Source of the DNA: an uncultured Tenacibaculum sp.
GTDB lineage: Bacteria > Bacteroidota > Bacteroidia > Flavobacteriales > Flavobacteriaceae
Length of the DNA stretch: 64,000 nt
Reading direction: 5' to 3'
Assembly: GCA_937922085.1 (NCBI GenBank)
Contig: CAKZVD010000059.1
Coordinates: forward strand, 1 to 64,000
Positions within the stretch are counted from its first letter, which is position 1. Each line of letters opens with the position of its first letter. The notes below the pieces were generated by a model. It did no database searches, had not been told where the DNA came from, and saw nothing but the letters and a program-made list of their open reading frames with translations. Made by a program: the position numbers and the translations under genes. Positions 52,547 through 60,707 of the stretch are shown here, in pieces.

Positions 52547-53191
52547 ATGAAAAAACTAATTTTATCTCTATGCTTATTTTTAGCTGCTAGCCAGTTAGTA
52601 CAAGCGCAATTAGACTTTGGTATTAAAGCTGGGGTTAATTATAATTCTGATTCATTTCAAAATATCAACGATGTTACCAACGACATACTTGAAGATCAAA
52701 CAAAAAGTAAAACTGGTTTTCATGGTGGTATTTGGTTAAGAGCTAAATTACCTATTGTAGGATTATATATTCGTCCTGAATTAGTGTATACTGCCTTAAA
52801 AAGTGAACTTACTGCTAATGATGCGTCTAATACTAAGGCTTCTTATGATTTTCAAAAAATTGACATTCCGATTTTATTAGGTAAAAAAATATTTAAGATT
52901 GCTTACATACATGCAGGTCCTTCTTTTCAATATATTTTAGATGGTGATTTAGATTTTGATACTGTTGGTGCTGTTGTTGATAATTTTGAAACTGAAGTAG
53001 ATGGATTTACGGTAGGTTTAAATATAGGTGCAGGTATTGAATTAGGTAAACTAGGATTAGAGGTTCGTTGGGATAGAAGTTTTTCTGATACTGAATCTGA
53101 AATAATATCTAGAGCAGCAGGAAGTTCTACTACTTCTAAATTTGATACAAGAGTAAACCAGATTATTGTTGGTTTATCATATAGATTTTAA
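52547..53191 (+). CDS. PorT-like outer-membrane beta-barrel protein
   Basis: 214 aa, signal peptide KKLILSLCLFLAASQLVQAQ. The start of the mature protein (LDFGIKAGVNYNSDSFQN), the YIRPELVYTALKSE and IDIPILLGKKIFKIAYIHAGPSFQYIL strands, and the terminal VNQIIVGLSYRF are typical of the PorT/outer_membrane_beta-barrel family of 8-stranded barrels, ending in F for membrane insertion. Not specifically the type IX secretion PorT. Followed by a strong terminator. Confidence 0.85.
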   Translation: MKKLILSLCLFLAASQLVQAQLDFGIKAGVNYNSDSFQNINDVTNDILEDQTKSKTGFHGGIWLRAKLPIVGLYIRPELVYTALKSELTANDASNTKASYDFQKIDIPILLGKKIFKIAYIHAGPSFQYILDGDLDFDTVGAVVDNFETEVDGFTVGLNIGAGIELGKLGLEVRWDRSFSDTESEIISRAAGSSTTSKFDTRVNQIIVGLSYRF

Positions 53192-53210
53192 TAAGAAATA
53201 ATTTTATATA

Positions 53211-53245
53211 AAAAAACACGATGATTAAATCATCGTGTTTTTTGT
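53211..53245. terminator. Bidirectional hairpin terminator
   Basis: AAACACGATGATT and AATCATCGTGTTT form a 13-bp stem with A and T runs on both sides. It serves the barrel gene (+) and possibly the WW-LysM gene (-). Confidence 0.92.
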
Positions 53246-53262
53246 TTTTATATCTTTTACTA

Positions 53263-53817
53263 TTATTTAATTTGTAATTTTTGTCCCACAAAAATAGCAT
53301 TCGAACTTAAGTTATTCTTTCTTTTTAAAGTAGTTAAATTAACTTTATACTTCTTAGAAATACTATATAATGTATCTCCTGATTGAACTATATGATAATC
53401 TGTAACCACCTCTTCATTACTAGTTTCATTATCATAAATAACATTTTGATACTGTTCTTTAATTTTTTCTTGCCTATACCCTATTACAATTTCATCTCCT
53501 ATTTCTATTGAATCAAAATTAACTAAGCTATTTAATCGATATAACTCTGATAAGTGCTTATTATATTTTCTTGAAATACTACTAAGTGTTTCTCCTTTCT
53601 TAACTTTATGTGTAATGGTAGGGTCATATTCTACAACTTTTTTAGGTACACTAGCAACTGTTTTAGGCAAAACATAAGATACGTCTCCTGTTACTAAATT
53701 CATATAGGCTGTTTGCCCTTCAAGCAATATTTTATCCCAACCTTCTGGTAGCTTTTTATCCTGACAAAAAACTGTTAAGTTTAATAATAATGCTAAAAAC
53801 AAAGTAATTTGTTTCAT
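53263..53817 (-). CDS. WW-like domain plus two LysM domains, exported
   Basis: 184 aa with signal peptide ITLFLALLLNLTVFCQ. Residues ~23-50 read LPEGWDKILLEGQTAYMNLVTGDVSYVLP, which matches a WW domain (LPxGW, then G..Y.N..T.., then P), except that the second Trp is Tyr. Two LysM repeats follow: ~70-113 (HKVKKGETLSSISRKYNKHLSELYRLNSL) and ~140-183 (YHIVQSGDTLYSISKKYKVNLTTLKRKNNL). LysM binds peptidoglycan or glycan, so a cell-wall-associated periplasmic protein is likely. WW domains are rare in bacteria; the call is by pattern and needs checking. Confidence 0.75.
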   Translation of the reverse strand: MKQITLFLALLLNLTVFCQDKKLPEGWDKILLEGQTAYMNLVTGDVSYVLPKTVASVPKKVVEYDPTITHKVKKGETLSSISRKYNKHLSELYRLNSLVNFDSIEIGDEIVIGYRQEKIKEQYQNVIYDNETSNEEVVTDYHIVQSGDTLYSISKKYKVNLTTLKRKNNLSSNAIFVGQKLQIK

Positions 53818-53933
53818 AAAAACCCCTCTTTTTTCAGCAATTTAAAAAAATTGAACTTAAATTTCAATAAATCTTGTGCTATTTTAGTCTCTTCTTTAAC
53901 TAATTCCTAAAGGAATCCACTAAATTGTATGAT

Positions 53934-54548
53934 TTAAAAATAGTCGTCTCTAATTTTTGGTAATTCTAATTTATAAACAACAGATAAGGTTCTTACACTA
54001 ATAATAACTATTGCAGATATTACAAATACTATATTTTCTTGAAAATTAAAATGTTTTAATGTTAAGTATACTAAACCTCCCAATAAACAAGCTGAAGCAT
54101 ATATTTCTTTTTTAAAAATCAAAGGTACTTTTCTTGTTAATACATCTCTTATTACTCCTCCAAAAACAGCAGAAACCATTCCCATAATTAAAGCTACTAT
54201 AGCTGGTAGTTCATAACTTAAGCCTTTTTGAATTCCTAATAAAGTAAACACACTAATTCCTATGGTATCGAATAAAAAAAAAGTCTTACGCAGAGGTTCT
54301 ATTTTTTTCTTAAATAAGAATGTAAATGCTACTGCAATAAAAATAGTCCAGATATAGTTTAGATCACCTATCCAATTTATTGGATGCGCATTAATTAAAA
54401 CATCTCTTAACATCCCTCCTCCTACTGCTGTTACAAAAGCTATAATTATAACACCAAATAAATCAAACTTTTTTTTAGAAGCAACTAATGCACCACTAAT
54501 AGCAAAAGCAAAAGTTCCTAAAATATCTAAGATATATATGATATTCAT
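53934..54548 (-). CDS. TRIC/UPF0126-type cation channel protein
   Basis: 204 aa with seven hydrophobic segments and two repeated halves. The family marks are DILGTFAFAISGALVASKKKFDLFGVIIIAFVTAVGGGMLRDVLIN, repeated as IPAIVALIMGMVSAVFGGVIRDVL, each with the conserved GG..RD. Bacterial TRIC-like proteins are trimeric K+/cation channels by structural work on relatives; the YicG name is also used. It starts 15 nt after the helicase stop, so it is probably co-transcribed. Confidence 0.87.
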   Translation of the reverse strand: MNIIYILDILGTFAFAISGALVASKKKFDLFGVIIIAFVTAVGGGMLRDVLINAHPINWIGDLNYIWTIFIAVAFTFLFKKKIEPLRKTFFLFDTIGISVFTLLGIQKGLSYELPAIVALIMGMVSAVFGGVIRDVLTRKVPLIFKKEIYASACLLGGLVYLTLKHFNFQENIVFVISAIVIISVRTLSVVYKLELPKIRDDYF

Positions 54549-54563
54549 AGATAGTTATCTCTG

Positions 54564-55676
54564 TTATTTTTTAATAAACTTAATATTTAATTTCTTTTGT
54601 ATTTGATGTATGTTTTCTAATTCATTTGGTAAAATAAAAGCCTGAGAAATACCTTTATTCCCTGCTCTTGCTGTTCTACCACTTCTATGCGTATAATATT
54701 CTAATTGTTCAGGAAGTTGATGATGCAATACAAAATTTAAATTTTGTACATCAATACCTCTTGCTGCAACATCGGTAGCTATTAAATATTGTAGGTTCTC
54801 ATTTTTAAAAGCTCTCATTACCTTATCCCTCTCAATCTGCTTCATATCTCCTTCTAAAACTCCAACTGTAAATCCTTCTTCTTGCAATTCATTCGTAAGC
54901 TTTCTTGCTCCTGCTTTAGTTCTTGCAAAAATAATTCCTCTTTCATTATGTCTCCCTTCTAAAAAAGAAATAATTGCTGCAGTTTTTTTAGGAATGGTAG
55001 TCAATGAATAATAATGTGTTATGTTTTCATTAACCACAGAAGCTGGGTTAATTTCTACTCGTTTAGCATTTATATTCATATAGCTTTTAACGATACGTTT
55101 AATTTCATCTGGCATTGTTGCAGAAAACAACCAAGTATTTCTTTCTCCTGAAGTATATTTTAAAATTCTATTAATTTCTAATTTAAATCCCATGCTCAAC
55201 ATTTCATCAGCTTCATCTAACACCAATGTTTTAATGTTTTTTAAATCAATTTCTCCTCGTTCTATTAAATCGATAAGTCTTCCTGGCGTTGCTACAACTA
55301 TATGCGTAGTCCTTTGTAAATTTTTAATCTGCCTTTCTATTCTTTCACCTCCATAAACACCTTCTACAAATATTTTTTTATCTACATATTTTGTAAACTT
55401 AAATAGTTGTTTTTTTATTTGCTGAACCAACTCTCTTGTTGGTGATAAAATTAGCGCTTGAATAGTATTTGACTCTGGTTTTATTTGATGTAAAATAGGC
55501 AATCCAAATGCCGCAGTTTTACCGGTTCCTGTTTGTGCTAAACCAATAAAATCAGTTTTTTCTTGTAATAAAAAAGGAATAGTTCTTTCTTGAATTTCTG
55601 TAGGTTTTTTAATTCCTAACTCATTCAATCCTTTTACAAAATCTTTGCGAATACCTAAAGCAGAAAATGTTGACAT
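54564..55676 (-). CDS. DEAD-box RNA helicase (RhlE/DeaD type)
   Basis: 370 aa, compact helicase core with no C-terminal extension. Motifs in order: Q motif FVKGLNELGIKKPTEIQERTIP, Walker A AQTGTGKT, PTRELVQQI, VATPGRLIDLIE, DEAD in LVLDEADEMLSMGF, SAT in FSATMPDEI, and the domain-2 motifs IIFARTKAGARKL and HRSGRTARAG. Unwinds RNA duplexes with ATP. A TATCTTTG -7 element lies 18-25 nt before the ATG. Specific member cannot be told. Confidence 0.93.
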   Translation of the reverse strand: MSTFSALGIRKDFVKGLNELGIKKPTEIQERTIPFLLQEKTDFIGLAQTGTGKTAAFGLPILHQIKPESNTIQALILSPTRELVQQIKKQLFKFTKYVDKKIFVEGVYGGERIERQIKNLQRTTHIVVATPGRLIDLIERGEIDLKNIKTLVLDEADEMLSMGFKLEINRILKYTSGERNTWLFSATMPDEIKRIVKSYMNINAKRVEINPASVVNENITHYYSLTTIPKKTAAIISFLEGRHNERGIIFARTKAGARKLTNELQEEGFTVGVLEGDMKQIERDKVMRAFKNENLQYLIATDVAARGIDVQNLNFVLHHQLPEQLEYYTHRSGRTARAGNKGISQAFILPNELENIHQIQKKLNIKFIKK

Positions 55677-55693
55677 ATAATTCTTTTAAAATG

Positions 55694-55701
55694 CAAAGAT
55701 A
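55694..55701 (-). promoter_or_regulatory. Bacteroidetes -7 element (TATCTTTG, minus strand) of the helicase gene
   Basis: Plus-strand CAAAGATA, 18-25 nt before the ATG at 55676. Confidence 0.5.
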
Positions 55702-55710
55702 GACGACTTA

Positions 55711-56109
55711 TTAAAGTGGTGATAATAAATTTACAATACTTTCTGTAATCCTTGTTGGTCTAAAAGTTTTTCCATTCAATAAACACCATGTTGTTTCTGC
55801 CTTTGCTATTAATTTTTCTCCTTTATAAATAGCTACATGTCTTATTGACTTTACACCACCTGTCTCTCCTACCCATGTAGTTAATTTGATTTCATCATTT
55901 AAAGTTGCTTCTCCTAAATAATTAATTTCATGTCGTATTACAACCCAAATTAAATTCTTATAATCATTGTTTTTTGTGAGTTCTTTCCAATGTAATTTTG
56001 CAATATCTTGCACCCATTGTAAGTAGACCACATTATTCACATGATTTAATTCATCAATTTCTTCTTTAACAACCTTTCTTTTAATTGAAAAATTTTCATT
56101 TAAATTCAT
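55711..56109 (-). CDS. Hotdog-fold acyl-CoA thioesterase (4HBT type)
   Basis: 132 aa from the ATG at 56109. The track's start (56121) is inside the -7 element. Features: EIDELNHVNNVVYLQWVQDIAKLHW with the conserved catalytic region DxxxHVNN, then VIRHEINYLGEATLNDEIKLTTWVGETGG. This matches the acyl-CoA thioesterase/YbgC-like branch. Cytosolic. Substrate chain length not predictable. Divergent to the MATE transporter gene. Confidence 0.87.
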   Translation of the reverse strand: MNLNENFSIKRKVVKEEIDELNHVNNVVYLQWVQDIAKLHWKELTKNNDYKNLIWVVIRHEINYLGEATLNDEIKLTTWVGETGGVKSIRHVAIYKGEKLIAKAETTWCLLNGKTFRPTRITESIVNLLSPL

Positions 56110-56114
56110 AGTAA

Positions 56115-56122
56115 CAAACATA
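56115..56122 (-). promoter_or_regulatory. Bacteroidetes -7 element (TATGTTTG, minus strand) of the thioesterase gene
   Basis: Only 6 nt before the ATG at 56109, so the transcript would begin at or within a few nt of the start codon. Confidence 0.5.
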
Positions 56123-56172
56123 CATAACTAATCGTATTATTTTGTTTCTTTGTTTACTAATTAAACTTCCCG

Positions 56173-57543
56173 ATGAACAAAATTGCTAACGAGCTATCTA
56201 CAGAAAAAGTAAGTTCCTTATTATTAAAACAATCTATTCCAGCTTCTATAGGTATTCTTGTAATGTCTATTAATATGATTGTAGACACTATTTTTGTTGG
56301 TCAATGGATTGGGGTTTTAGCCATTGCAGCAATTACAGTTGTATTGCCTATTAGTTTTTTAATTTCTTCTATGGGAATGGCAGTAGGTGTTGGAGGAAGT
56401 TCTATCATTTCTATCGCTCTAGGAGCTAATAATATTGAAAAAGCAAAAACTATTTTTGGTAATCAAATAAGCCTTACAGTAATTATTTCTTTAATTTTAG
56501 TAGCAATTTGTATCTTATTTGAAACTTCGGTTTTAACTCTATTTGGTGCAAATGGAGATATTATAATACCTGCAATCCCTTATTTTAGAGTTATTATAAT
56601 TGGAGCCCCATTTTTAGCTTTTGCTATGATGGGAAATCCAATAATAAGAGCATTAGGCAAACCAAAATATGCTATGGTTGCTTTAATTTTACCTGCTATT
56701 GCTAATATTATACTCGATATTATTTTTATCAAAGTATTAGGCTGGGGAATGTTTGGTGCTGGTTTAGCTACTGCTTTAGCTTATGCTGTTTGTGGAATTT
56801 TTATTGTTGGTTTTCTTTTTTCTAGTAAAAGTGAATTAAGAATAGGAGTTAAATACTTACAATTACAAAAAAAATTAGTTAAAGAAATAACTTCACTAGG
56901 AAGTGTTACTTTAGTAAGACAGGCTACTTCTAGTATTTTAATTATCGTTCTAAATTATTCTTTATTTAAGTATGGTAATGAAACTTCTGTTGCCATATTT
57001 GGAATCATTAACCGATTAATGATGTTTATATTTTTTCCTATTTTTGGTATTGTACAAGGGTTTATTCCTATAGCTGGGTATAATTATGGTGCTGAATTAT
57101 TTGACAGAGTAAAAGATGTTTTAAAAACAGCTATCAAATATGGAACTATATTATGTTCAATTATCTTCGTTTGTATATTTCTTTTTAATAATCAAATGAC
57201 AGCTATTTTTACTACCGACAAAACTTTATTAACAGAAACACCAAAGGCTTTATTAACCTGTCTTTTAGCTACTCCTTTTATTGCTTTTCAATTAATAGGA
57301 TCTTCTTATTTTCAAGCAGTTGGTAAGGCTACCCCTGCCTTAATATTAACACTACTAAGACAATCTATTTTTTTAATTCCTTTTATTATTATTCTACCTA
57401 TCTTTTTTGAGTTAAAAGGAATTTGGTTTGCTTTTCCTATTTCTGATATATTAGCTACCATCGTAACTTACTTTTTTCTAAAGAAAGAAATTAAAAACCT
57501 TAATCAATCAAACTCTCCCCATTCAGATTCGTCGTTAAAATAG
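56173..57543 (+). CDS. MATE-family multidrug/toxin efflux transporter
   Basis: 456 aa with 12 hydrophobic segments in two homologous halves. Typical blocks: LLLKQSIPASIGILVMSINMIVDTIFVGQWIGVLAIAAITVVLPI, MGMAVGVGGSSIISIALGANN, and the mid-loop GNPIIRALGKPKYAMVALILPAIANIILDIIFI. The second half repeats the layout, starting FGIINRLMMFIFFPIFGIVQGFIPIAGYNYGA. Exports organic cations in exchange for Na+ or H+. It overlaps the convergent DUF2461 gene by 44 bp at the 3' end. Confidence 0.93.
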   Translation: MNKIANELSTEKVSSLLLKQSIPASIGILVMSINMIVDTIFVGQWIGVLAIAAITVVLPISFLISSMGMAVGVGGSSIISIALGANNIEKAKTIFGNQISLTVIISLILVAICILFETSVLTLFGANGDIIIPAIPYFRVIIIGAPFLAFAMMGNPIIRALGKPKYAMVALILPAIANIILDIIFIKVLGWGMFGAGLATALAYAVCGIFIVGFLFSSKSELRIGVKYLQLQKKLVKEITSLGSVTLVRQATSSILIIVLNYSLFKYGNETSVAIFGIINRLMMFIFFPIFGIVQGFIPIAGYNYGAELFDRVKDVLKTAIKYGTILCSIIFVCIFLFNNQMTAIFTTDKTLLTETPKALLTCLLATPFIAFQLIGSSYFQAVGKATPALILTLLRQSIFLIPFIIILPIFFELKGIWFAFPISDILATIVTYFFLKKEIKNLNQSNSPHSDSSLK

Positions 57544-58174
57544 AACTCATTAAATTAAAAAATGGTCGTAATGCTATATAGGATTCATTTATTCTTTCTA
57601 AAAAGTTGGGAGACAAGACTTCTTCATCTGTAAAATTTTGAACAGCTATGAATCCTTTTTTTCTAATTAAATCAATATCTGGATGTGTTTTATCAAAACC
57701 TTTAGGTGCTGTTTTCAATTCTTCTCCTTCAAATTTACCTCCAAAATGTTTTACAAAATTAGCATCATTAATCACTTCCCTAAACTCTGAAGCGTCTATT
57801 TCTATCTCTTTTCTAATTCTTAATAAATCTTCTTTATTAGGATCCCAAAAGCCACCTCCTAAAAAACTTTCTCCTGGTTTTAATCTTAAATAATATCCAC
57901 CTCTTAAATGAGCTCCTTGTCTAGAAAAAGAACCTGCAAAATGTGTTTTATATGGAGTTTTATCTTTTGAAAAACGAACATCTCTATAAATTCTAAACAA
58001 TTTATGTTTTTCAATTTCATCGTGTTCTTCTAAATTCTTTTGTACTTCTGCATAAAACTCCTTTACTGTATTCTGAACAGTAGTAAACTCATTTTTATGT
58101 TCTGCAAACCACTCACGGTTATTGTTAAGAGCTAAATCATTTAAAAATTTAAACGAAGATTTTTGAAATTGCAT
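57500..58174 (-). CDS. DUF2461-family protein
   Basis: 224 aa from the ATG at 58174. The track's start (58237) lies upstream of a TACATTTG -7 element and gives 21 unrelated residues. Full-length DUF2461 pattern: QKSSFKFLNDLALNNNREWFAEHKNEF, the conserved FRIYRDVRFSKDKTPYKTHFAGSFSR, GGYYLRLKPGESFLGGGFWDP. A soluble protein found widely in bacteria, without a known activity. Its 3' end overlaps the MATE gene by 44 bp on the other strand. Confidence 0.9.
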   Translation of the reverse strand: MQFQKSSFKFLNDLALNNNREWFAEHKNEFTTVQNTVKEFYAEVQKNLEEHDEIEKHKLFRIYRDVRFSKDKTPYKTHFAGSFSRQGAHLRGGYYLRLKPGESFLGGGFWDPNKEDLLRIRKEIEIDASEFREVINDANFVKHFGGKFEGEELKTAPKGFDKTHPDIDLIRKKGFIAVQNFTDEEVLSPNFLERINESYIALRPFFNLMSSILTTNLNGESLID

Positions 58175-58224
58175 TGGTGTTTTAGTTTTTGATTTAAAAT
58201 GGATAAAGAGTATATCTATTTGTA

Positions 58225-58232
58225 CAAATGTA
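58225..58232 (-). promoter_or_regulatory. Bacteroidetes -7 element (TACATTTG, minus strand) of the DUF2461 gene
   Basis: Plus-strand CAAATGTA. It excludes the track's start at 58237 and supports the ATG at 58174. Confidence 0.6.
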
Positions 58233-58329
58233 TACATTCATACTTCTGCTAAAAATAAACAAAATAGTTTTATAAACGTCTTTGCAAAGATCATAATTAA
58301 CTCGAATATTTAAACACAAAAACTCTTTT

Positions 58330-58542
58330 ATGATTGAAACAATTTTAAGTTTAGGAAAAATATTAAGTAAAACTGAGAAAAACCGAATTAAAGGAAAACA
58401 ATTACCAGCTCCTACAGAATACAATTATTGTTGTGTTGGTAGTTCGTATGAATGGCTCGAAATGTATCCACATTTAAGCTATTACACTTGTTTTAACATT
58501 GTATGTACTGATAATTCACATTCAGATAACAATGCTCATTAA
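58330..58542 (+). CDS. Bacteriocin-like precursor peptide with variant (GK) leader end
   Basis: 70 aa. The leader IETILSLGKILSKTEKNRIKGK matches the flavobacterial double-glycine leader of the next gene (NSILTLGKTLNKIEQQTIQGG) position by position, but the usual GG at the cleavage point is GK here. The core is Cys-containing (YNYCCVGSSYEWLEMY..YYTCFNIVC, four Cys) and ends in a polar tail with three His. It may be a secreted or modified natural-product peptide. No transporter, modification enzyme or immunity gene lies beside it. Confidence 0.72.
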   Translation: MIETILSLGKILSKTEKNRIKGKQLPAPTEYNYCCVGSSYEWLEMYPHLSYYTCFNIVCTDNSHSDNNAH

Positions 58543-58674
58543 TTAAATATCTGTTAGGAAAAATATTTTAATTTATAAATAAGTAATACTCTTTTCGCGA
58601 AAGAAAGACATACACCTTGAATGTCTTAAAATGATCAAGGGTTTAACTAAATTATTTAACACTATTATTAAATC

Positions 58675-58857
58675 ATGAAAAATTCAATTTTAACTTTAGG
58701 AAAAACTCTAAATAAAATAGAGCAACAAACAATTCAAGGAGGAAGAGGAACATCTAGAAGAAAATATTGTAAAACTCTAAGAAAATTACTTTTAGGAGGT
58801 GGATTTCAAGGAGATTATAACGATGGGCACGATGCTTATAATAAGCATTGTAATTAA
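58675..58857 (+). CDS. Double-glycine-leader bacteriocin-like peptide
   Basis: 60 aa. Leader KNSILTLGKTLNKIEQQTIQGG with a canonical GG cut site for a C39-peptidase ABC exporter, then a basic core GRGTSRRKYCKTLRKLLLGGGFQGDYNDGHDAYNKHCN of 37-38 residues with two Cys. The second gene of a pair; the two leaders are homologous while the cores are unrelated in sequence. A bidirectional hairpin follows. Exporter probably encoded elsewhere (inference). Confidence 0.75.
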   Translation: MKNSILTLGKTLNKIEQQTIQGGRGTSRRKYCKTLRKLLLGGGFQGDYNDGHDAYNKHCN

Positions 58858-58894
58858 TGTAAATTATCTCTAATAAAAAAAAGAAATACTTAAC

Positions 58895-58928
58895 AAATTA
58901 GCTCAATATGATCATATTGAGCTAATTT
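58895..58928. terminator. Perfect 34-nt palindrome, bidirectional terminator
   Basis: AAATTAGCTCAATATGA is followed directly by its exact reverse complement. It separates the peptide gene (+) from the convergent EamA gene (-), whose stop lies 4 nt away. Confidence 0.93.
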
Positions 58929-58931
58929 ATT

Positions 58932-59849
58932 TTATTTAGGTTTAGTTATTGCCCTATTTTTAGAAACCCTTTTTCTAGAAGTTATAAAATAGACTCCTGT
59001 AAGTAATACTATAGAAGCTATAATAGATTGATTGGTTAATTGTTCATCTAAAAAATACCATCCTAATAATAAAGCTATTATCGGATTTACGTAAGCTGAT
59101 GTAGCTACTTTTTCTGGCGAAATTACTTTCAATAAATAATTAAAGGCTGTAAAAGCAACAATACTACCAAACAATATTAAAAGTATCATCGATATTTTTA
59201 CTTTGTAACTAATATTAAATAATGTGGTCATGTCTTCTTTAAAAATAAGACTCCAAAAAAACAATAAAAAACTCCCAGTAATCATTTGATAACCTGTACT
59301 TACAAAGAAGTTCTTAGGTAAATTAGCTTTAGATACAAATACGCTACCATAACTCCAACTTAAAACACAGGTTAAGATCATAAATATTCCTAAAACCATT
59401 CCTTCAGAAGTTGCTATTTCTTTTTGACTTACCAAAAGATACATCCCTATAATACCCAAAACTACACCTATTATAGATTTTTTTTGCATGCGTTTACCAT
59501 CTATCAATCGCAATAAAAACAATACAAACAAAGGTTGAGTGGATGCTAAAAGAGCAGCAAAACCTGTGTCTACATATTTTAAAGCCCAAACAAATACCCC
59601 ATTTCCGTACACTAAGAATAAGAAACCAGCTATCAAAGTGTTTATAAACTGTTTTTTAGTAATCTTTAATGGCTGTTTTAATAATTTGGCTATTATCATA
59701 ATTAAAATTCCAGCTACTCCAAATCGAATAGAAGCTAACAATAAAGGTGGAATTTCTGATACCGATATTTTATTTAATACGTAGGTAGATCCCCAAATAA
59801 TATATATTGAAAAAAAAGAAACAATTATAAGTAGTTTAGATTTATTCAT
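58932..59849 (-). CDS. EamA-family (DMT) transporter
   Basis: 305 aa with ten hydrophobic segments in two EamA repeats. Start: IIWGSTYVLNKISVSEIPPLLLASIRFGVAGILIM; mid: WALKYVDTGFAALLASTQPLFVLFLLRLIDGKRM; second repeat: ILTCVLSWSYGSVFVSK, ending TSAYVNPIIALLLGWYFLDEQLTNQSIIASIVLLTGVYFI. Members move amino acids, nucleotide precursors or other small metabolites; the substrate is not clear. Monocistronic. Confidence 0.92.
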   Translation of the reverse strand: MNKSKLLIIVSFFSIYIIWGSTYVLNKISVSEIPPLLLASIRFGVAGILIMIIAKLLKQPLKITKKQFINTLIAGFLFLVYGNGVFVWALKYVDTGFAALLASTQPLFVLFLLRLIDGKRMQKKSIIGVVLGIIGMYLLVSQKEIATSEGMVLGIFMILTCVLSWSYGSVFVSKANLPKNFFVSTGYQMITGSFLLFFWSLIFKEDMTTLFNISYKVKISMILLILFGSIVAFTAFNYLLKVISPEKVATSAYVNPIIALLLGWYFLDEQLTNQSIIASIVLLTGVYFITSRKRVSKNRAITKPK

Positions 59850-59976
59850 TTGGTTGATTTTAATGTAAAAATAAACCTCTTAATTTTATTTTCAATACTT
59901 TTTATATTTTAAAATTCTGTTTTAATCTTAAATAATTTAAACATTGTAAATTGCTTATTTTATAATCAATGATAAT

Positions 59977-60672
59977 ATGCTATTAGAAGTTTGTGTTAAT
60001 TCTTTTGAATCTGCCATAAATGCAGAAAAAGCAGGTGCAGATAGAATAGAAATTTGTTCCGAATTAAATGTCGGGGGGATTACTCCTTCCTATGGTTTAT
60101 TAAAATTAATTACTTCAAAACTGACTATAGATACTTTTGTTCTTATACGTCCTCGGAGCGGAAATTTTGTTTATTCTGAACAAGAGTTTCAAATAATGAA
60201 GGAGAATATTCTTCTTAGTAAAAAAATGGGCTGCAAAGGAATTGTTTCTGGAATACTCAATATAGATAATACAATAGATGAAAAAAGAACTAAAGAATTA
60301 ATTGGACTTTCTTCACCACTACCTTTTACTTTTCATAGAGCTTTTGATCTTGTAAAAAAACCAGAGATAGAAATTCAAAAATTAATACAGTTAGGTGCTA
60401 ATAGAGTTTTAACTTCTGGTAAAGCAATGACTGCGGAAAAAGGTTTAAAATTATTAAAAGAAATCAATAAAAAACATCACAAAAATATCATCATACTACC
60501 TGGGGGTGGTATTTCTCCTTTAAACGCTAAATTATTTAAAGATCAAGGTTTTTTAGAAATTCATTCTTCTGCTTCTAAAAAAATTAATATTGAAAATAAT
60601 TACTTTGGTAATGCTACACAAACTATTTCGGATAGCAGTATTATTAAAAAGATAATAACTCAAATACGCTAG
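59977..60672 (+). CDS. cutC: CutC-family protein
   Basis: 231 aa, TIM-barrel. Full match to the CutC family: LLEVCVNSFESAINAEKAGADRIEICSELNVGGITPSYGLL, VLIRPRSGNFVYSEQEF, PFTFHRAFDLVKKPEIEIQKLIQLGANRVLTSGKAMTAEKGL, and IILPGGGISPLNAKLF. Historically tied to copper tolerance, but the exact biochemistry is uncertain and the link has been questioned in E. coli. Ends with a hairpin; convergent with the LacI-type gene. Confidence 0.93.
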   Translation: MLLEVCVNSFESAINAEKAGADRIEICSELNVGGITPSYGLLKLITSKLTIDTFVLIRPRSGNFVYSEQEFQIMKENILLSKKMGCKGIVSGILNIDNTIDEKRTKELIGLSSPLPFTFHRAFDLVKKPEIEIQKLIQLGANRVLTSGKAMTAEKGLKLLKEINKKHHKNIIILPGGGISPLNAKLFKDQGFLEIHSSASKKINIENNYFGNATQTISDSSIIKKIITQIR

Positions 60673-60700
60673 GTTAATTATTGTAAATAATAACCTTTTC
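60671..60700. terminator. Hairpin between cutC and the LacI-type gene
   Basis: AGGTTAATTATT and AATAATAACCT pair with one bulged base, followed by TTTT. Confidence 0.7.
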
Positions 60701-60707
60701 TAATTAT

